Origin: Malania oleifera
Lineage: Eukaryota; Streptophyta; Magnoliopsida; Santalales; Ximeniaceae
Assembly: GCF_029873635.1 (NCBI RefSeq)
Contig: NC_080417.1
Location: 33,654,214-33,718,213, forward strand
Direction: 5' to 3'
DNA: 64,000 nt
The position numbers and the translations under genes are program-made. The notes beneath the pieces are model-generated. The model had not been told where the DNA came from, ran no database searches, and worked only from the letters and a program-made list of their open reading frames with translations. Shown piece by piece: positions 11,639-23,429 of the stretch (within the stretch, counting starts at the first letter, position 1; each line of letters opens with the position of its first letter).

Positions 11639-13101
11639 CATAATCATTCATAATTAATCTTGTTTGTGATACTTTTGGCATCTGTTGGGCGGCATGATTA
11701 CTTGGGTCATGCCGCGCAACTAATTTTCATGTGCTAAATTACTTCAAGGAAAAGCCATCTTACATGCATGTATGTTTTCCCTCAATTAGCTAGTAAGGCT
11801 AGGCTAGCTACCATAAAAAATTAGGACATGGTATGATAACTAGTAAACATGAAATCAATTAATCAATTTCCTTTTACATATATAACTTGAAAACTCCAAT
11901 AATCATTACGCCAATTTAGATACTATGGTGCGGTACCAAACACGAGGAGTGATTTCGACCACCCATTAATGTATACTTGATAATTCACCGAAATAAACTC
12001 TAAAAGAAAAATCGAACCCATGATATTGGGGCCACCAAATTCATAAGTTATAAAATCAATATACTTGTTTAGTTAAGGGTCGGAGGTAGATGCTACAGTT
12101 TTCTAATTGCATCATTATTTTTCTTTTTTTTTTTAGTTTTTTATTATGTTAGGATATTCTTATCTTAATTTAAAAAATGGTGAAAGGGCATGTGTTCTAA
12201 TTATTGTATAATGAATTTTATGTAAAGGAAAACCAAATAATTAAAAAATAAAAAAATAAAAAAGAAGGAAGAGGAAGAGGAAGAGGAAGAGGAAGAGGCA
12301 GGGTAGAGTAGGTACTCGCAAGTAATGAGTGTTTCCGGGCCATGCCTGCTGAAAAACACATCTTCTTTTACTTTGGGCAATGATGCAGCATACATGCCTT
12401 TATGATTGTCCTTAACATACATGTGGGTGTGTGTGTGTGAGAGAGTGACGGTGGGCGTTAGGGTGTGTTTGTTTCGTTAAGTTAAAGCTTTTCAAAAATG
12501 ATCTAAATTTAATAGTATTGGACTAAAGTTTCTATGATAATTATGCATCTCATTTTTATTTTCTCACACAACCTTTTTTTTTTTTTTTTAACAAAATGAT
12601 GTTTAATAAAGGTAAATCACTCTTAGCCTGCCTTTAGTATAGTAAAAACTAAAGAATGATTGGTTAAGGAGTCTTAATTTAACCATTCCTTTTTCTTTTC
12701 TTTTTTGTCCTAAAAATAATTTTTAAAAGTAAAACTTGGGTAAAATATATTTGACCAACAACTTGCTTGACTTAGAAATAACATAAAAAGTGGCAATATG
12801 AAGCTTTTAAAAAAGGTTAAAACCGACATTTTGTTGGAAGATAATTCTTTCTATGTTTGTCCATATATTAATAAAATTACCTAATATTCTTCTATCCTAT
12901 TCCACCCATTTCAAACATTTTGGCCTGCTTACGAATTTTTTTTAACTAAATACTTAATATCAACAATTTCTTTTTAGTATCTCCTTTTTCATAAGGTAAT
13001 CAAACAATTTTTGCAATTATTTGAATGAGTTTCTTTTGGTCAACTCCTCTTAAAATTTTCTTTTACAGAGGATCATATTAAGCTTAGGTACACATGGCTA
13101 G
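11639..13101. other. Intergenic, no gene recognised
   Basis: AT-rich sequence with a purine microsatellite (GAAGAG units, about 12,263-12,298), a GT-rich patch near 12,425 and a T run near 12,570. No coding domain or element terminus recognised. Confidence 0.6.
12263..12298. repeat. (GAAGAG)n-type microsatellite
   Basis: Five to six GAGGAA/GAAGAG units. The serine run of the minus-strand open frame here (12,201-12,422) is a by-product. Confidence 0.9.
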
Positions 13102-14307
13102 TGTTGTTACGTCTAGGATAATGGTCAGAAATGACAAGAAATAATAATATCAAAAGTTCAATGGAGTCATCACTAACCTGTTATTTACCTAGGTGTGGTT
13201 AGTTCACTTTATTACTACTCGTTAATTAGTCTCTTAACTAATCTTAAGGTTAAGAAACCAGTAGTCTTAGTCTGCATTTACCAGAGTTGTGATCAAGAGT
13301 TTAGTTATACAGGGAGAAGATACTAGCACCCCTACACACTCATTCTACGAACGTTACTTGATTAATTATGAATTATTCTTAAATTGAATATAATAATCTT
13401 TAATTAACTCCTCAAAAAAATAAATACTATTTTTTTAAAAGAAAATGTAAAATAATGTACGATTTAAGAATGTTTAATATGACCTTCAAAGTAAATGATC
13501 TTATTAGACAAACTGCCCTCAAAACTAACATAAGGGGGGTCTGAAATACTTTACCCTTTGTTTAATTATTAGGATACACCCACAAAAAAAAATAAAGATA
13601 ATAAATTCATCAAATTTGATAAATAAATAAAAAAAAAAAAGGGGTCTTTAAAACATTCCAAGTTTTGAATTTTCAGAAAATTTTTCAAGATTTTTTTTAC
13701 AATTTTCTAAGATTTTAAAGACTTTTTCCTTTAATTTTGATATTTTTATTTTTCTATTTTTTTATCCAAGCCAAAATAACTCAAATATTTTTGCTTTATT
13801 TTTTTTTTCTAATTTTTAATATTTTTTTCTAATATTTTGTTTTCGGTTTTTTAACTATTTTTTTCAATTTTTTAAAATTAAAAATCAATTAAAATTAATT
13901 TTAAAATTAAATAAATGAATCGATGGTTCAAATGGTCAGATCGGGTCAATCAATCTAAACCAGGTCAAACCAGGTCTGACCTAATTGGGGAAGACTGGTC
14001 AGATGTTAGCCAGCGGCGGCAACACGTCACTTACCACGTAGCAAGTCCTAATTGATATCAGGAGTTTTGACACGAATTGCTGACATGGTCGCGATTAGTC
14101 TATTTAGAGAAAACATACATCAGATGGCTACAATCGCATCACATTACTTCTCAAATGCGTTGTCCTAGAAGCACCACGTGTCACCATCTGTATGGTTACA
14201 TGTGTGCCACTAATATTTTATAAAACCTTTTTTCCTCTCTTCTTTTATTTTCATTTCTTTCTGCTCCTCCATTCTTCCCTTCCTTTTTCTCACATTCTCT
14301 CGCACAA

Positions 14308-14338
<31 letters not shown>

Positions 14339-15174
14339 CAATCACCTTCTCTCTGTCTTCGATCTCTCCCTATGATATTTTTAATTTCCATTTTTTTTCT
14401 CTTTTGATTTCTACTCTTTATAATTCTTTTCTCACTTCTTTTTTTGCAAGTTTTGATCAAGAATCCCAACTGACAGAGAGTCTCAAGCTCTTTGTCCCTT
14501 TTTAGATCGACTTAGAAGTAAATACCCATCCCCTTTTTTTTTTTAATATATTTCTTTGAACTTTCTTAGGTTTTCTTGTGATCCAAACAAGGTGCTCGAG
14601 GTCCAAGCTTGACTAGGGTTTAGGTTAGATGAACTTGAGTCAGATTTTGGGTTGAGTTAGGATTGGTTTGGGTTGGTCTAAGCTGGTTTGGATTTAGTGG
14701 GTTTAGAATTGTAGTGCATTGGCCTAAGACAGACCCGATTGGACCAATCTTGATTTGGAGCCGTGGGTATAGGTTAGAGTTTGAGGGCTAAATGGTGGGT
14801 TTGGACTCGTTATAAACTTAATTTGATTTTAGGCCAAAGGTTAGGGACAATTGGGTTGTATTAATTGGGTTGGGTTGAGCTCAGTTTGGGAAATTAGATT
14901 TGATTAATTAATTTAGGCACAATTAGGCAATGAGCTATTGGGTTGGGGGAGTTAATTAATTAGGACGGACCCAAGTTATTGGACCTCAACTTGGGTCAAG
15001 TTGACCCGGATCTTTTAGGTCAGATCTAAGAATATCTAGGTATGTGTATTTGGATTTAGGATACTTGGGTATGTTATTAGGATCTAGGGTAATTGAATCT
15101 AAGTCAATCTTTGGGTCAGTTGACTTAGACCTAGGTCAAGTTGACTCGAATTTTTGGTCGGATCCGAGTCAACA
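13102..15174 (-). mobile_element. Tat-type LTR, about 2.07 kb
   Basis: On the minus strand it starts TGTTGACTCGGATCC at 15,174 and ends near CTAGACGTAACAACA at 13,102. The 3' part carries GTGTAGGGGTGCTAGTATC and GGTTAGTGATGACTCC, clearly parallel to the 3' end of the LTR at 1868-5271. An A/T-rich tract (13,590-13,910) and a GGTCA/GACC-rich part (13,920-14,010) occur in the same order as in that LTR. A palindromic TATA-like TTTTATAAAA lies at about 14,216. No internal domain is adjacent and no clear target-site duplication is seen. Family membership is inferred from layout and short shared words. Confidence 0.55.
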
Positions 15175-15281
15175 CCAGATTATCAAAAGATATGATAATT
15201 ATTCCAACCTCTCTCCATACGCGTTGAATAGTCTAACCGACCAAATGTAATAAATAGATATAATGTATAACACCCTATCAC

Positions 15282-15332
<51 letters not shown>

Positions 15333-15591
15333 TGAACCAGAGCACACGTGATACTCAGTTTTTTGCTTTTTTCGTCTAAGAATTTTTTTTTCCAGGTTTT
15401 GTTCTCTCTTACTTCGTTCTCTTTGGCAAATGGAGCAGCCCAAGCGAGCTCCACAAATTTTTTTACATGCATATTTATTTTTTTTCCCTCCTCTCCCCGC
15501 TGGAAGACCCCACGAAGGTCCCATTAATTTTTTAACTATTTACAATTTTTAGAACTTTCTTTCTCTTTGGTCCTATGTGAGTCCTACTAAT

Positions 15592-15632
<41 letters not shown>

Positions 15633-16075
15633 TCTCTCCTTTGATCCCATTAATTATATTTATTATTTTTAAAAATATTTTTTTTCTTATTTGACAAAAT
15701 AAAAAAAAGACCCAACATAAATAAATTCTACTAAATAATTTTTTGAAAATTATTCCAACTTAACAACTTTTCATCACTTTCTTTTTTAATACTTTTACAT
15801 TATAAAATTAATTTAAATTGTTAGTTCCTACTTTTTTTATCATTGATTTATATTTATATCTACTAAAAGTGTAGAATTAATTTTAATTTATATTATTAAA
15901 AAATATAGAAATATATATACTGTAATGCATTTTTGTTTACATACATTATACAAATTAAATTTAGCATAAATGATTAGAATCATTTTTAAAATTCAATACA
16001 TTATATACAATACAATACAATTTTCTCCACTAAAATCATAGAATTAATTTTAATTAATATTATTCAAAATTATAG

Positions 16076-16138
<63 letters not shown>
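13419..16138 (+). repeat. Tandem segmental duplication of about 2.7 kb, copy A
   Basis: This segment is repeated at 16,517-19,220 in the same orientation with most lines alignable by eye. It contains most of the minus-strand Tat-type LTR, plus about 960 bp of flank with TA (15,287-15,327), CT (15,594-15,630) and CA (16,079-16,123) microsatellites. No gene lies in it; the open frames come from the CT and TA runs. Confidence 0.9.

Positions 16139-16140
<2 letters not shown>
16079..16140. repeat. (CA)n(TA)n compound microsatellite
   Basis: About 22 CA units followed by about eight TA units. The equivalent site in copy B (19,166-19,218) is a shorter CA run and a longer TA run. Confidence 0.95.
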
Positions 16141-16141
<1 letters not shown>

Positions 16142-16516
16142 GACAATTTTTCTTAGTAAAGACACAAAAAAGTTACACCAAAATATTGTTTATATTATAT
16201 GTTTTAAGGTAATATTTAATGAAATAGTAAATTCCAAATATGTTTTGCTTATGCACCTTTACTAATAATAAATTGTATTTACATTCAAGTTTTATATTAA
16301 AATGATATATTATTATAATTTTGTATTGTTATGATTGATCTTAATATTTTGATTCTCTCATAATCAGTATCCATTTTCAAAGTTTAAAACACAAATTCGT
16401 TCAGACAATTTTTATTTTCTAGAAGGCACACTTAATCATTCCAATGTTATCTCCATATAATTCAAATTTTTAATTTTTTTAACTTACCTCATATATATTT
16501 GATATTTTTAACTTTT

Positions 16517-17384
16517 AAAAAATAAATACTATTTTTTTTAAAAAAATATAAAATAAGGTACAATTTAAAAATGTTTAATATGACCTTCAAAGTAGAGAAT
16601 CTTATTAGATAAACCGTCCTCAGAACTAACATAAGTGGGGTCTGAAATATTTTTTTACCCTTTGTTTAGTTATTAGAACTCACCCACAAAAAATAAAATA
16701 TATAAAGATAATAAATTCATCAAATTTGATAAAAACAAAGGGTCTTTAAAACATTCTAGGTTTTGAATTTTCTAAAAATTTTCCAACATCTTTTCTACAA
16801 TTTTTTGGGATTTTAAAGACTTTTTCCTTTAATTTTGATATTTTTATTTTTCTATTTTTTTATCCAAGCCAAAATAACTCAAATAATTTTTTTTTTCTAA
16901 TTTTAAATATTTTTTCTAATATTTTGTTTTCTGTTTTTAACTATTTTTTTTCAATTTTTTAAAAATAAAAATTAATTTTAAAATTAAATAAATGAACTAA
17001 TGGTTCAAATGGTCAGATTGGCTCAATCAATCTAAACCAGGTCAACCCATGTTTGACCTAATTGGGGAAGAGTGGTCAGATGTCAGCCAGCGGCGGCAAC
17101 ACATCACTTACCAGGTAGTAAGTCCTAATTGATCTCAGGAGTTTTGACACGAATTATTGACATGGTCGCGATTCGTCTATCTAGAGAAAACATACATCAG
17201 ATGGCTAGGATCGCGTCACATTGCTTCTCAAATGCATTGTCCTATATGCGCCACTTGTCACCATCCGTACGGTGACACGTGTGTCACTAATATTTTATAA
17301 AACCTTTTTTCCTCTCTCTTCTTTTCTTTTCATTTATTTTTGCTCCTCCGTTCTTCCCTTTCTTTCTCTCACTCTCTCTCGCAC

Positions 17385-17441
<57 letters not shown>

Positions 17442-18380
17442 ATCTCCTTCTCTGTCTTCGATCTCTCCTTATGATATTTTTAATTTCCTTTTTTTCCTCT
17501 CTTTTGATTTCTGCTCTTTCTAATTCCTTTCTCACTTCTTTTTTGCAAGTTTTGATCAAGAATCTCAACTGACAGAGAGTCTCAAGCTCTTTGTCCCTTT
17601 TTAGATCGACTTAGAAGTAAACATCCATCCCCTCTTTTTTATTTAATATATTTCTTTGAACTTTCTTGGGTTTCTTGTGATCCAAACAAGGTGCTTGGGG
17701 TCCAAGCTTGACTAGGGTTTAGGTTAGATGAACTTAAGTTAGATTTTGGGTTGAGTTAGGATTGGTTTGGGTTTATCTAAGTTGGTTTGGATTTAGTGGG
17801 TTCAGAATTGTAGTGCATTGGCCTAAGATAGACCCAATTGGGCCGATCTCGATTTGGAGTCGTGGGTATAGGTTAGAGTTTGAGGGCTAAATGGTGGGTT
17901 TGGACTTGTTATAGACTTAATTTGGTTTTCGGCCGAAGGCTGGGGACAATTGGGTTGTATTAATTGGGTTGGGCTGAGCTCAGTTTGGGAAATTAGATTT
18001 GATTAATTAATTTAGGCCCAATTAGGCCGTGAGCTATTGGGTTGGGGGAGTTAATTAATCAGGACGGACCCAACTTATTGGACCTCGACTGGGGTCAAGT
18101 TGACCCAGATCTTTTAGGTCAGATCTAAGAATATCTAGGTATGGGTATTTGGATCTAGGGTACTTGGATATGTTATTAGGATCTAGGGTAATTGAATCTA
18201 AGTCAATCTTCAGGCCAGTTGACTTGGACATAGGTCAAGTTGACTCAAATTTTTGGTCGGATCCAAGTCAACACCAAATTATCAAAAAATATGATAATTA
18301 TTCCAACCTATCTCCATACGCGTTGAATAGTCTAACTGACCAAATTTAATATATAGATAAAATGTATAACACCCTATCAC

Positions 18381-18426
<46 letters not shown>

Positions 18427-19186
18427 ATTTTTGAACCAGAGCACACGTGACATTGAGTTTTTTTCTTTTTTTATTTAAGAATTTTTTTTCACGGTTTTGT
18501 TCTCTCTTACTTTATTCTCTTTGGCAAATGGAACGGCCCAAGCGAGCTCCACAAATTTTTTTACATGCATACTTATTTTTTTTCCCTCCTCTCCCAGCAT
18601 AGGTGGAGGACCCCACATAGGCCTCATTAATTTTTTAATTATTTACAATTCTTAAAACTTTCTTTCTCTTTGGTCCTATGTGGGTCCTACTAATTCACCT
18701 CTCTCTCTCTCTCTCTCTCTCTCTCCTTTGATCCCATTAATTATATTTATTATTTTTTAAAAAATTTTCCTTATTGGACAAAAAAAAAAAAAAAAAAACC
18801 CAACATAAATAAATTCTACTAAATAATTTTTTAAAAAATTATTCCAACTTAACAACTTTTCATCACTTTCTTTTTTAATACTTTTACATTATAAAATTAA
18901 TTTAAGTTGTTAGTTCCTACTTTCTTTATCATTGATTTATATTTATATGTACTAAAAGTATAGAATTAATTTTAATTTATATTATTAAAAAATATAGAAA
19001 TATATATACTGTAATGCATTTTTGTTTACATACATTATATAAATTAAACTTAGCATAAATTTTTAGAATCATTTTTAAAATTCAATACAATATATACAAT
19101 ACAATACAATTTTCTCCACTAAAATCATAGAATTAATTTTAATTAATATTATTCAAAATTATAGAAACACACACACACACACACAT

Positions 19187-19220
<34 letters not shown>
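16517..19220 (+). repeat. Tandem segmental duplication of about 2.7 kb, copy B
   Basis: Second copy of 13,419-16,138, separated from it by about 380 bp of AT-rich DNA (16,139-16,516). It starts inside the LTR, lacking the LTR 3' end present before 13,419. The breakpoint is thus internal to the LTR, and the flank to the right is copied as well. This is a segmental duplication, not a pair of LTRs. CT runs at 17,390-17,440 and 18,702-18,724 and a TA run at 18,387-18,425 match those in copy A but differ in length. Confidence 0.9.
17390..17440. repeat. (CT)n microsatellite
   Basis: About 25 CT units in the LTR leader-like part of copy B; the counterpart in copy A (14,311-14,338) is about half as long. 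Confidence 0.95.
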
Positions 19221-19223
<3 letters not shown>

Positions 19224-19660
19224 TAGGGTACATTTTGCTTTTAATTATTATAAAATTAATAAGAAAATGACTAGCTCCTAGTTTTAGGTAGGACTGTTTT
19301 GTCTTTGTTTTCGTTGGTCACTTTCTCCACAACCACTGAATCACGAGTGTTTTCTTATCTGGTAAGAAACAAAGCATGATGGGTCAAACCGAAAGGCGTG
19401 TTAACATTAACGCGTTAAGAATACAATACAACAAGCATTCTAATTTTAAATTATTTTAAAATATAATTATTACTTTATTATTATTTTTTATTAAACATTA
19501 TGTTTTGTTTGACAGAATAACTTGGAATAAAATAAAATATAATTTACAATTTGAAAGTAGAGTTAATAGTTATTTCTTCTATTTTTGTTTCATCCAACAT
19601 CTAATAAGAAAGGAATAAATATTTTCATAATGAAATTTGGGAATAGTAATTTCTTATTTA
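19221..19660. other. AT-rich spacer, nothing recognised
   Basis: Unstructured AT-rich sequence between the duplicated segment and the LINE tail. Confidence 0.6.
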
Positions 19661-20520
19661 CAACAACAACAACAACAAGGTTTAAGTCTCATTAGGTGGG
19701 GTCAGTTACATGATATCTTTTCTGTTAATTCACTTTATCTGGAACATTTTCCTTTATTAGATTGAAAGCTATTAAATCCTTCCTTATTACCTCATTTGAA
19801 GTAATTTTAGGCTTAGCCTTGCATTTTTTCATGCTAGAATCCATAACTTACTTCTTCTCATAGGGATTCCACTAGACTTGCGTTTTAAATGCCCAAACCA
19901 TCTAAGTCGCCCCTCCCTTATCTTATTTTTAATTGGCGTTATACTTGAATTTTTGTGTATATGTTTATTTATTACTTTATCTTTTAATGTTAAACCACTC
20001 ATCCACCTTAGCATATGCATCTCAACAACTTTCATTCTTTGTATATTTTGTTTCTTAGTTGCCCAACATCATAAACCATAAAACATAACTGACCTTATAG
20101 TCATCTTATAAAACTTTCCTTTTAATTTTAAGGGCATTCTATGATCACACAACACACTTGATGCACTCCTCTATTTTACCCAACTTGTCTTAATTCTATG
20201 TACTACATCTTCTTCAATTTCTTTTTCACCTTTCATAATAGATCCAAGATATCTAAATCTATCAATGTTATTAATCTATTGATTATCCAGTTTAATCTCC
20301 TCTCTTTTGCTACTTCTTACATTACTGAAATTACATTTCATATATTCAGTTTTATTCCTACTTATCATAAACCCTTTAGATTCTAATGAGTCTCTCCAAA
20401 GTTCTAAATTAGATTTCACTTAGCTCCTACCATCATCAATCAACATGATATCATCTGCAAACAATATACACCAACGAATCTTATCTTGGATATTGCAAAT
20501 AATCTCATCAATTACTAGAT
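19661..20520 (-). pseudogene. RTE-type LINE, 5'-truncated 3' end of ORF2
   Basis: On the minus strand this is the C-terminal part of a non-LTR reverse transcriptase of the plant RTE kind. An FADDI catalytic-loop motif is encoded near 20,446-20,462. Further on comes the RTE-typical C-terminal string with EMHMLRWMSG and RLRWFGHLKR (open frame 20,035-19,829). The 3' UTR has AACCCCACCTAATGAGACTT and the element ends in a (GTT)n tail (complement of CAACAA units at 19,661-19,678), a hallmark of RTE tails. Several in-frame stops show it is dead, and the 5' part is missing where TA-rich sequence begins at about 20,520. It would have encoded a target-primed reverse transcriptase. Confidence 0.8.
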
Positions 20521-20566
20521 ATATATAGGTATATATACATGTATTTATATATTAATGTGTATATAC

Positions 20567-20597
<31 letters not shown>

Positions 20598-20734
20598 GAT
20601 ATGTATATGTATGTGTGTGGTATATATGTTTGCATGTATATATTTGTATGTTTGTATATGCATGTGTAGGTAAGTGCATATATGTATATGTGTGTATAAA
20701 TGTGTGAGTGCATATGTGCATATATGTGTGTTGA
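20519..20734. repeat. TG/TA-rich simple sequence
   Basis: About 215 bp of (TG)n, TATATG and GTATAT words at the truncated 5' end of the RTE fragment. The His/Thr-rich minus-strand open frame here comes from the repeat. Confidence 0.85.
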
Positions 20735-20933
20735 CTTTTTAAATTATATCCCGTTTTGATTATGATAAATATAAAGTATCTTACCTGTGCATTGAGCATT
20801 TGAACAGAATCATCATTTAGCACGCATGGATGGTAAGGTACAAATAGAGGCCATAAGGAATTTGAAGCTCGCACCATAGGATGACATTTGAAAAGCTAAA
20901 GGAAATGAAGACTATATTTATCAAATGTAATCA

Positions 20934-20948
20934 CACTACAAAAAATCA
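20934..20948 (-). repeat. CACTA 3' terminal inverted repeat
   Basis: CACTACAAAAAATCA matches the CACTACAARAAAA-type termini of plant CACTA elements. The base triplet before it is TCA, the candidate half of a 3-bp target-site duplication; its partner was not found. Confidence 0.8.
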
Positions 20949-21525
20949 GGGTATTAGTGACGGATCAAATCTGTCAATAATAGTCATAAATTCGTCACTA
21001 ATACTATTAGTAACGAATTTATGAGTATTGGTGACGGTTGTAAAATAGTTGTTATATGTACCGTTACAACTAACTTTAAGTGACGAATTAAAAATTTCGT
21101 CACTAATAATGGAGTATTAGTGACGGATCATAACTGTTACTAAAACCCTAATACTATCACTATAAAGTTTAGAACGACTCAACTCAAATTCGTCACTAAT
21201 GATAGAGTATTAGTGACGAATTTCTAATTCGTCACTAATAGTAGGGTATTAGTGACGAATTTCTAATTCGTCACTACTAGTAGGGTATTAGTGATGAATT
21301 AGAAATTCGTCACTAAATGTAGGGTATTTGTGAAGGATTTAAATTTGTCACTAATACCTTAACATTAGTGAAGGATTCGAATTCGTCACTAATACCCTGG
21401 CATTAGTGAAGACATCAAATTCGTCACTAATACTCTGGTATTAGTGAAGGAGTCAAATTCGTCACTAATAGTAGGGTATTGGTGATGAATTTGAATCCTT
21501 CACTAATAATTAGAAAAATTAAAAA
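20949..21525 (-). repeat. CACTA subterminal hairpin repeats
   Basis: About ten units of roughly 40-50 bp. Each has GTGACGAAT...ATTCGTCAC arms around a short AT loop, so single units can fold into hairpins (for example TATTAGTGACGAATTTC with its complement next to it at 21,208-21,240). Related units have AGTGAAGGA arms. Such subterminal repeats are the usual binding sites of TNPA proteins in CACTA elements; that role is inferred here. Confidence 0.8.
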
Positions 21526-23429
21526 ACCTTTAATACTAATTTTTTTTTAATCATCAATTCTTATATAAAAATCTGTAATTACATTTTCGAATACATAAAC
21601 TGAAACCATAATTACTAAAAAATTCGCAAATCATTCAAAATTTCGAATTTAAATACAAATTTAATTAAAATAAAGAAATAACATATGTTCAGATAATGAA
21701 AATTATTTCAAAATATTCAAAATTCAAATACAAATACTAGTACAAATTCAAATTAAAATATAAAAACTTCATTTGTTCAAATAACAATAAAAATTACAAA
21801 GAAATAGTCAAAAGTTGCATCTCACAACTGTAATGCATGCATGCATGACATCGTGCTGATATTATGACAACTGTGAATCATACAAATTAAGAGTCATTAA
21901 AAAAAATTTAGTATACAAATGGAGGAGAATTGGCGCTCAGTATAATCAGGAAAAATAATTATATGATATAACAAATTTGTAAAGATTTCATAATCATGCA
22001 TATTACATAATTTGTACGGTAGTAATATCAATAATAAAAAAAAAATAATGTCAATATTTAAAGCTAAACACTGAGTTCACATATTTTCTTTGAGTTGCAC
22101 ACTTGAAAGATAGTATATAAAGTCGAAGGGATGAAAGGGCCTTTGAATAACTATGAGAAGATACACACACAACTATACTTACAACTACTTATATATATAT
22201 ATATATATTATATATTATGTGTATTTACCTTTTAATTTTTTGAAAGGTAAAATCAAGTGAATTCATTAATAAACAAAGCTCAAGTCAGAGGCCCGAGGAT
22301 ACAAAAGTTTAGGAAGACCTAAAATAGAAAACCAACAAGGCAATAAAAACAATGAGCAGCCAACAAATCAATAGAAAAACTGAAGAGAACACCAGCTGAA
22401 TCAGCAGCCGAGAATTTGATAATGTTCATTAACTATACGTGTAATTATTATCTTAAGATTGAGACACCTTTAGTTATGGAGGTTGTTTTATCCTTTTTTT
22501 TTTTTTTTTTTTGTGATAGTGTTTGAAGTATTTGCTAATCAAGTAAAGTCTTTACTAATCAGGTTTAGTCATGAAAATTAATTTATAATTTTTTTCTATG
22601 ATGGTGTTTAAGACCTTTCAAATAGTTGATTACTTTTTTAGGACATAAGGTTAGTCTGTCCTTCTACCCTAATCTCCAATTAAATAAATTTATGTCTAAT
22701 ATTTGAATCCTCTGTTGCCCTTTTGATAAGCTTAGGTGCTTACGACCAGGTTTTAATTACGTCTTTAAAATTTTCATTAATTAATTATTTAATTTGTATT
22801 CTTCTTAATCAGTTTGTCATCCTAAAAAATAAATAGTTTTTGAAGAAATCAGATAAGTTGAATAGAAGAGAAAATGTACATATGACTTAAAATAGGAGTC
22901 ATGTTTCATTACATGCTCCTCCTTTTAGATAGATGCATTTTGAAAAATTTTTAAGGAAATTGAGAAAAATGAAAGGAAATGAAAGAATAAGTTACTCATA
23001 ATTTAGGAGAAAATGATAATCCCCGCGCGCATCTTTATATATATACATACAAAATAACATACATATAAAGTTTGCTAGTAATTTCGCTGTAAAGAAAATG
23101 CTTAGAATGACTCAAATCTTTTGTAACATACATGTCTAACAAGAGTAAGGTTATAATGCACAGGTTGTAACCATCATTGGCACACATGGTAGGAGAAGAG
23201 TATATATATAGGAAGTAAAGTGCACCCCACCTACTTCAACCACTCTCTTGCCATGACACTAAACTTTTTCCTCTCAATCAAAAAGTAAAACTAAATAAAT
23301 ACAAATAAAATCATTGAAATATATGTAGATTACATTTATCTATCCACTTGTTAGATAAATCCAACTTAGAATTTGACCTTATCTGTGCAATATTTTAATT
23401 AGGATTGATGGAGATGTCAATCCAATCAT
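21526..23429. other. CACTA interior, non-coding
   Basis: AT-rich sequence between the subterminal repeats and the tandem array. It has a TA run near 22,195 and a T run near 22,488. No coding domain is seen. A segment at 22,237-22,420 faintly resembles a LINE 3' end but lacks proof. Confidence 0.5.

Noticed and set aside
17287-17568. Arg/Glu-repeat minus-strand frame
   Set aside because: It is the translation of a CT microsatellite in the LTR.
22237-22420. Possible LINE 3' end on the minus strand
   Set aside because: Only a vague resemblance; no coding domain, no clear tail, no duplication.
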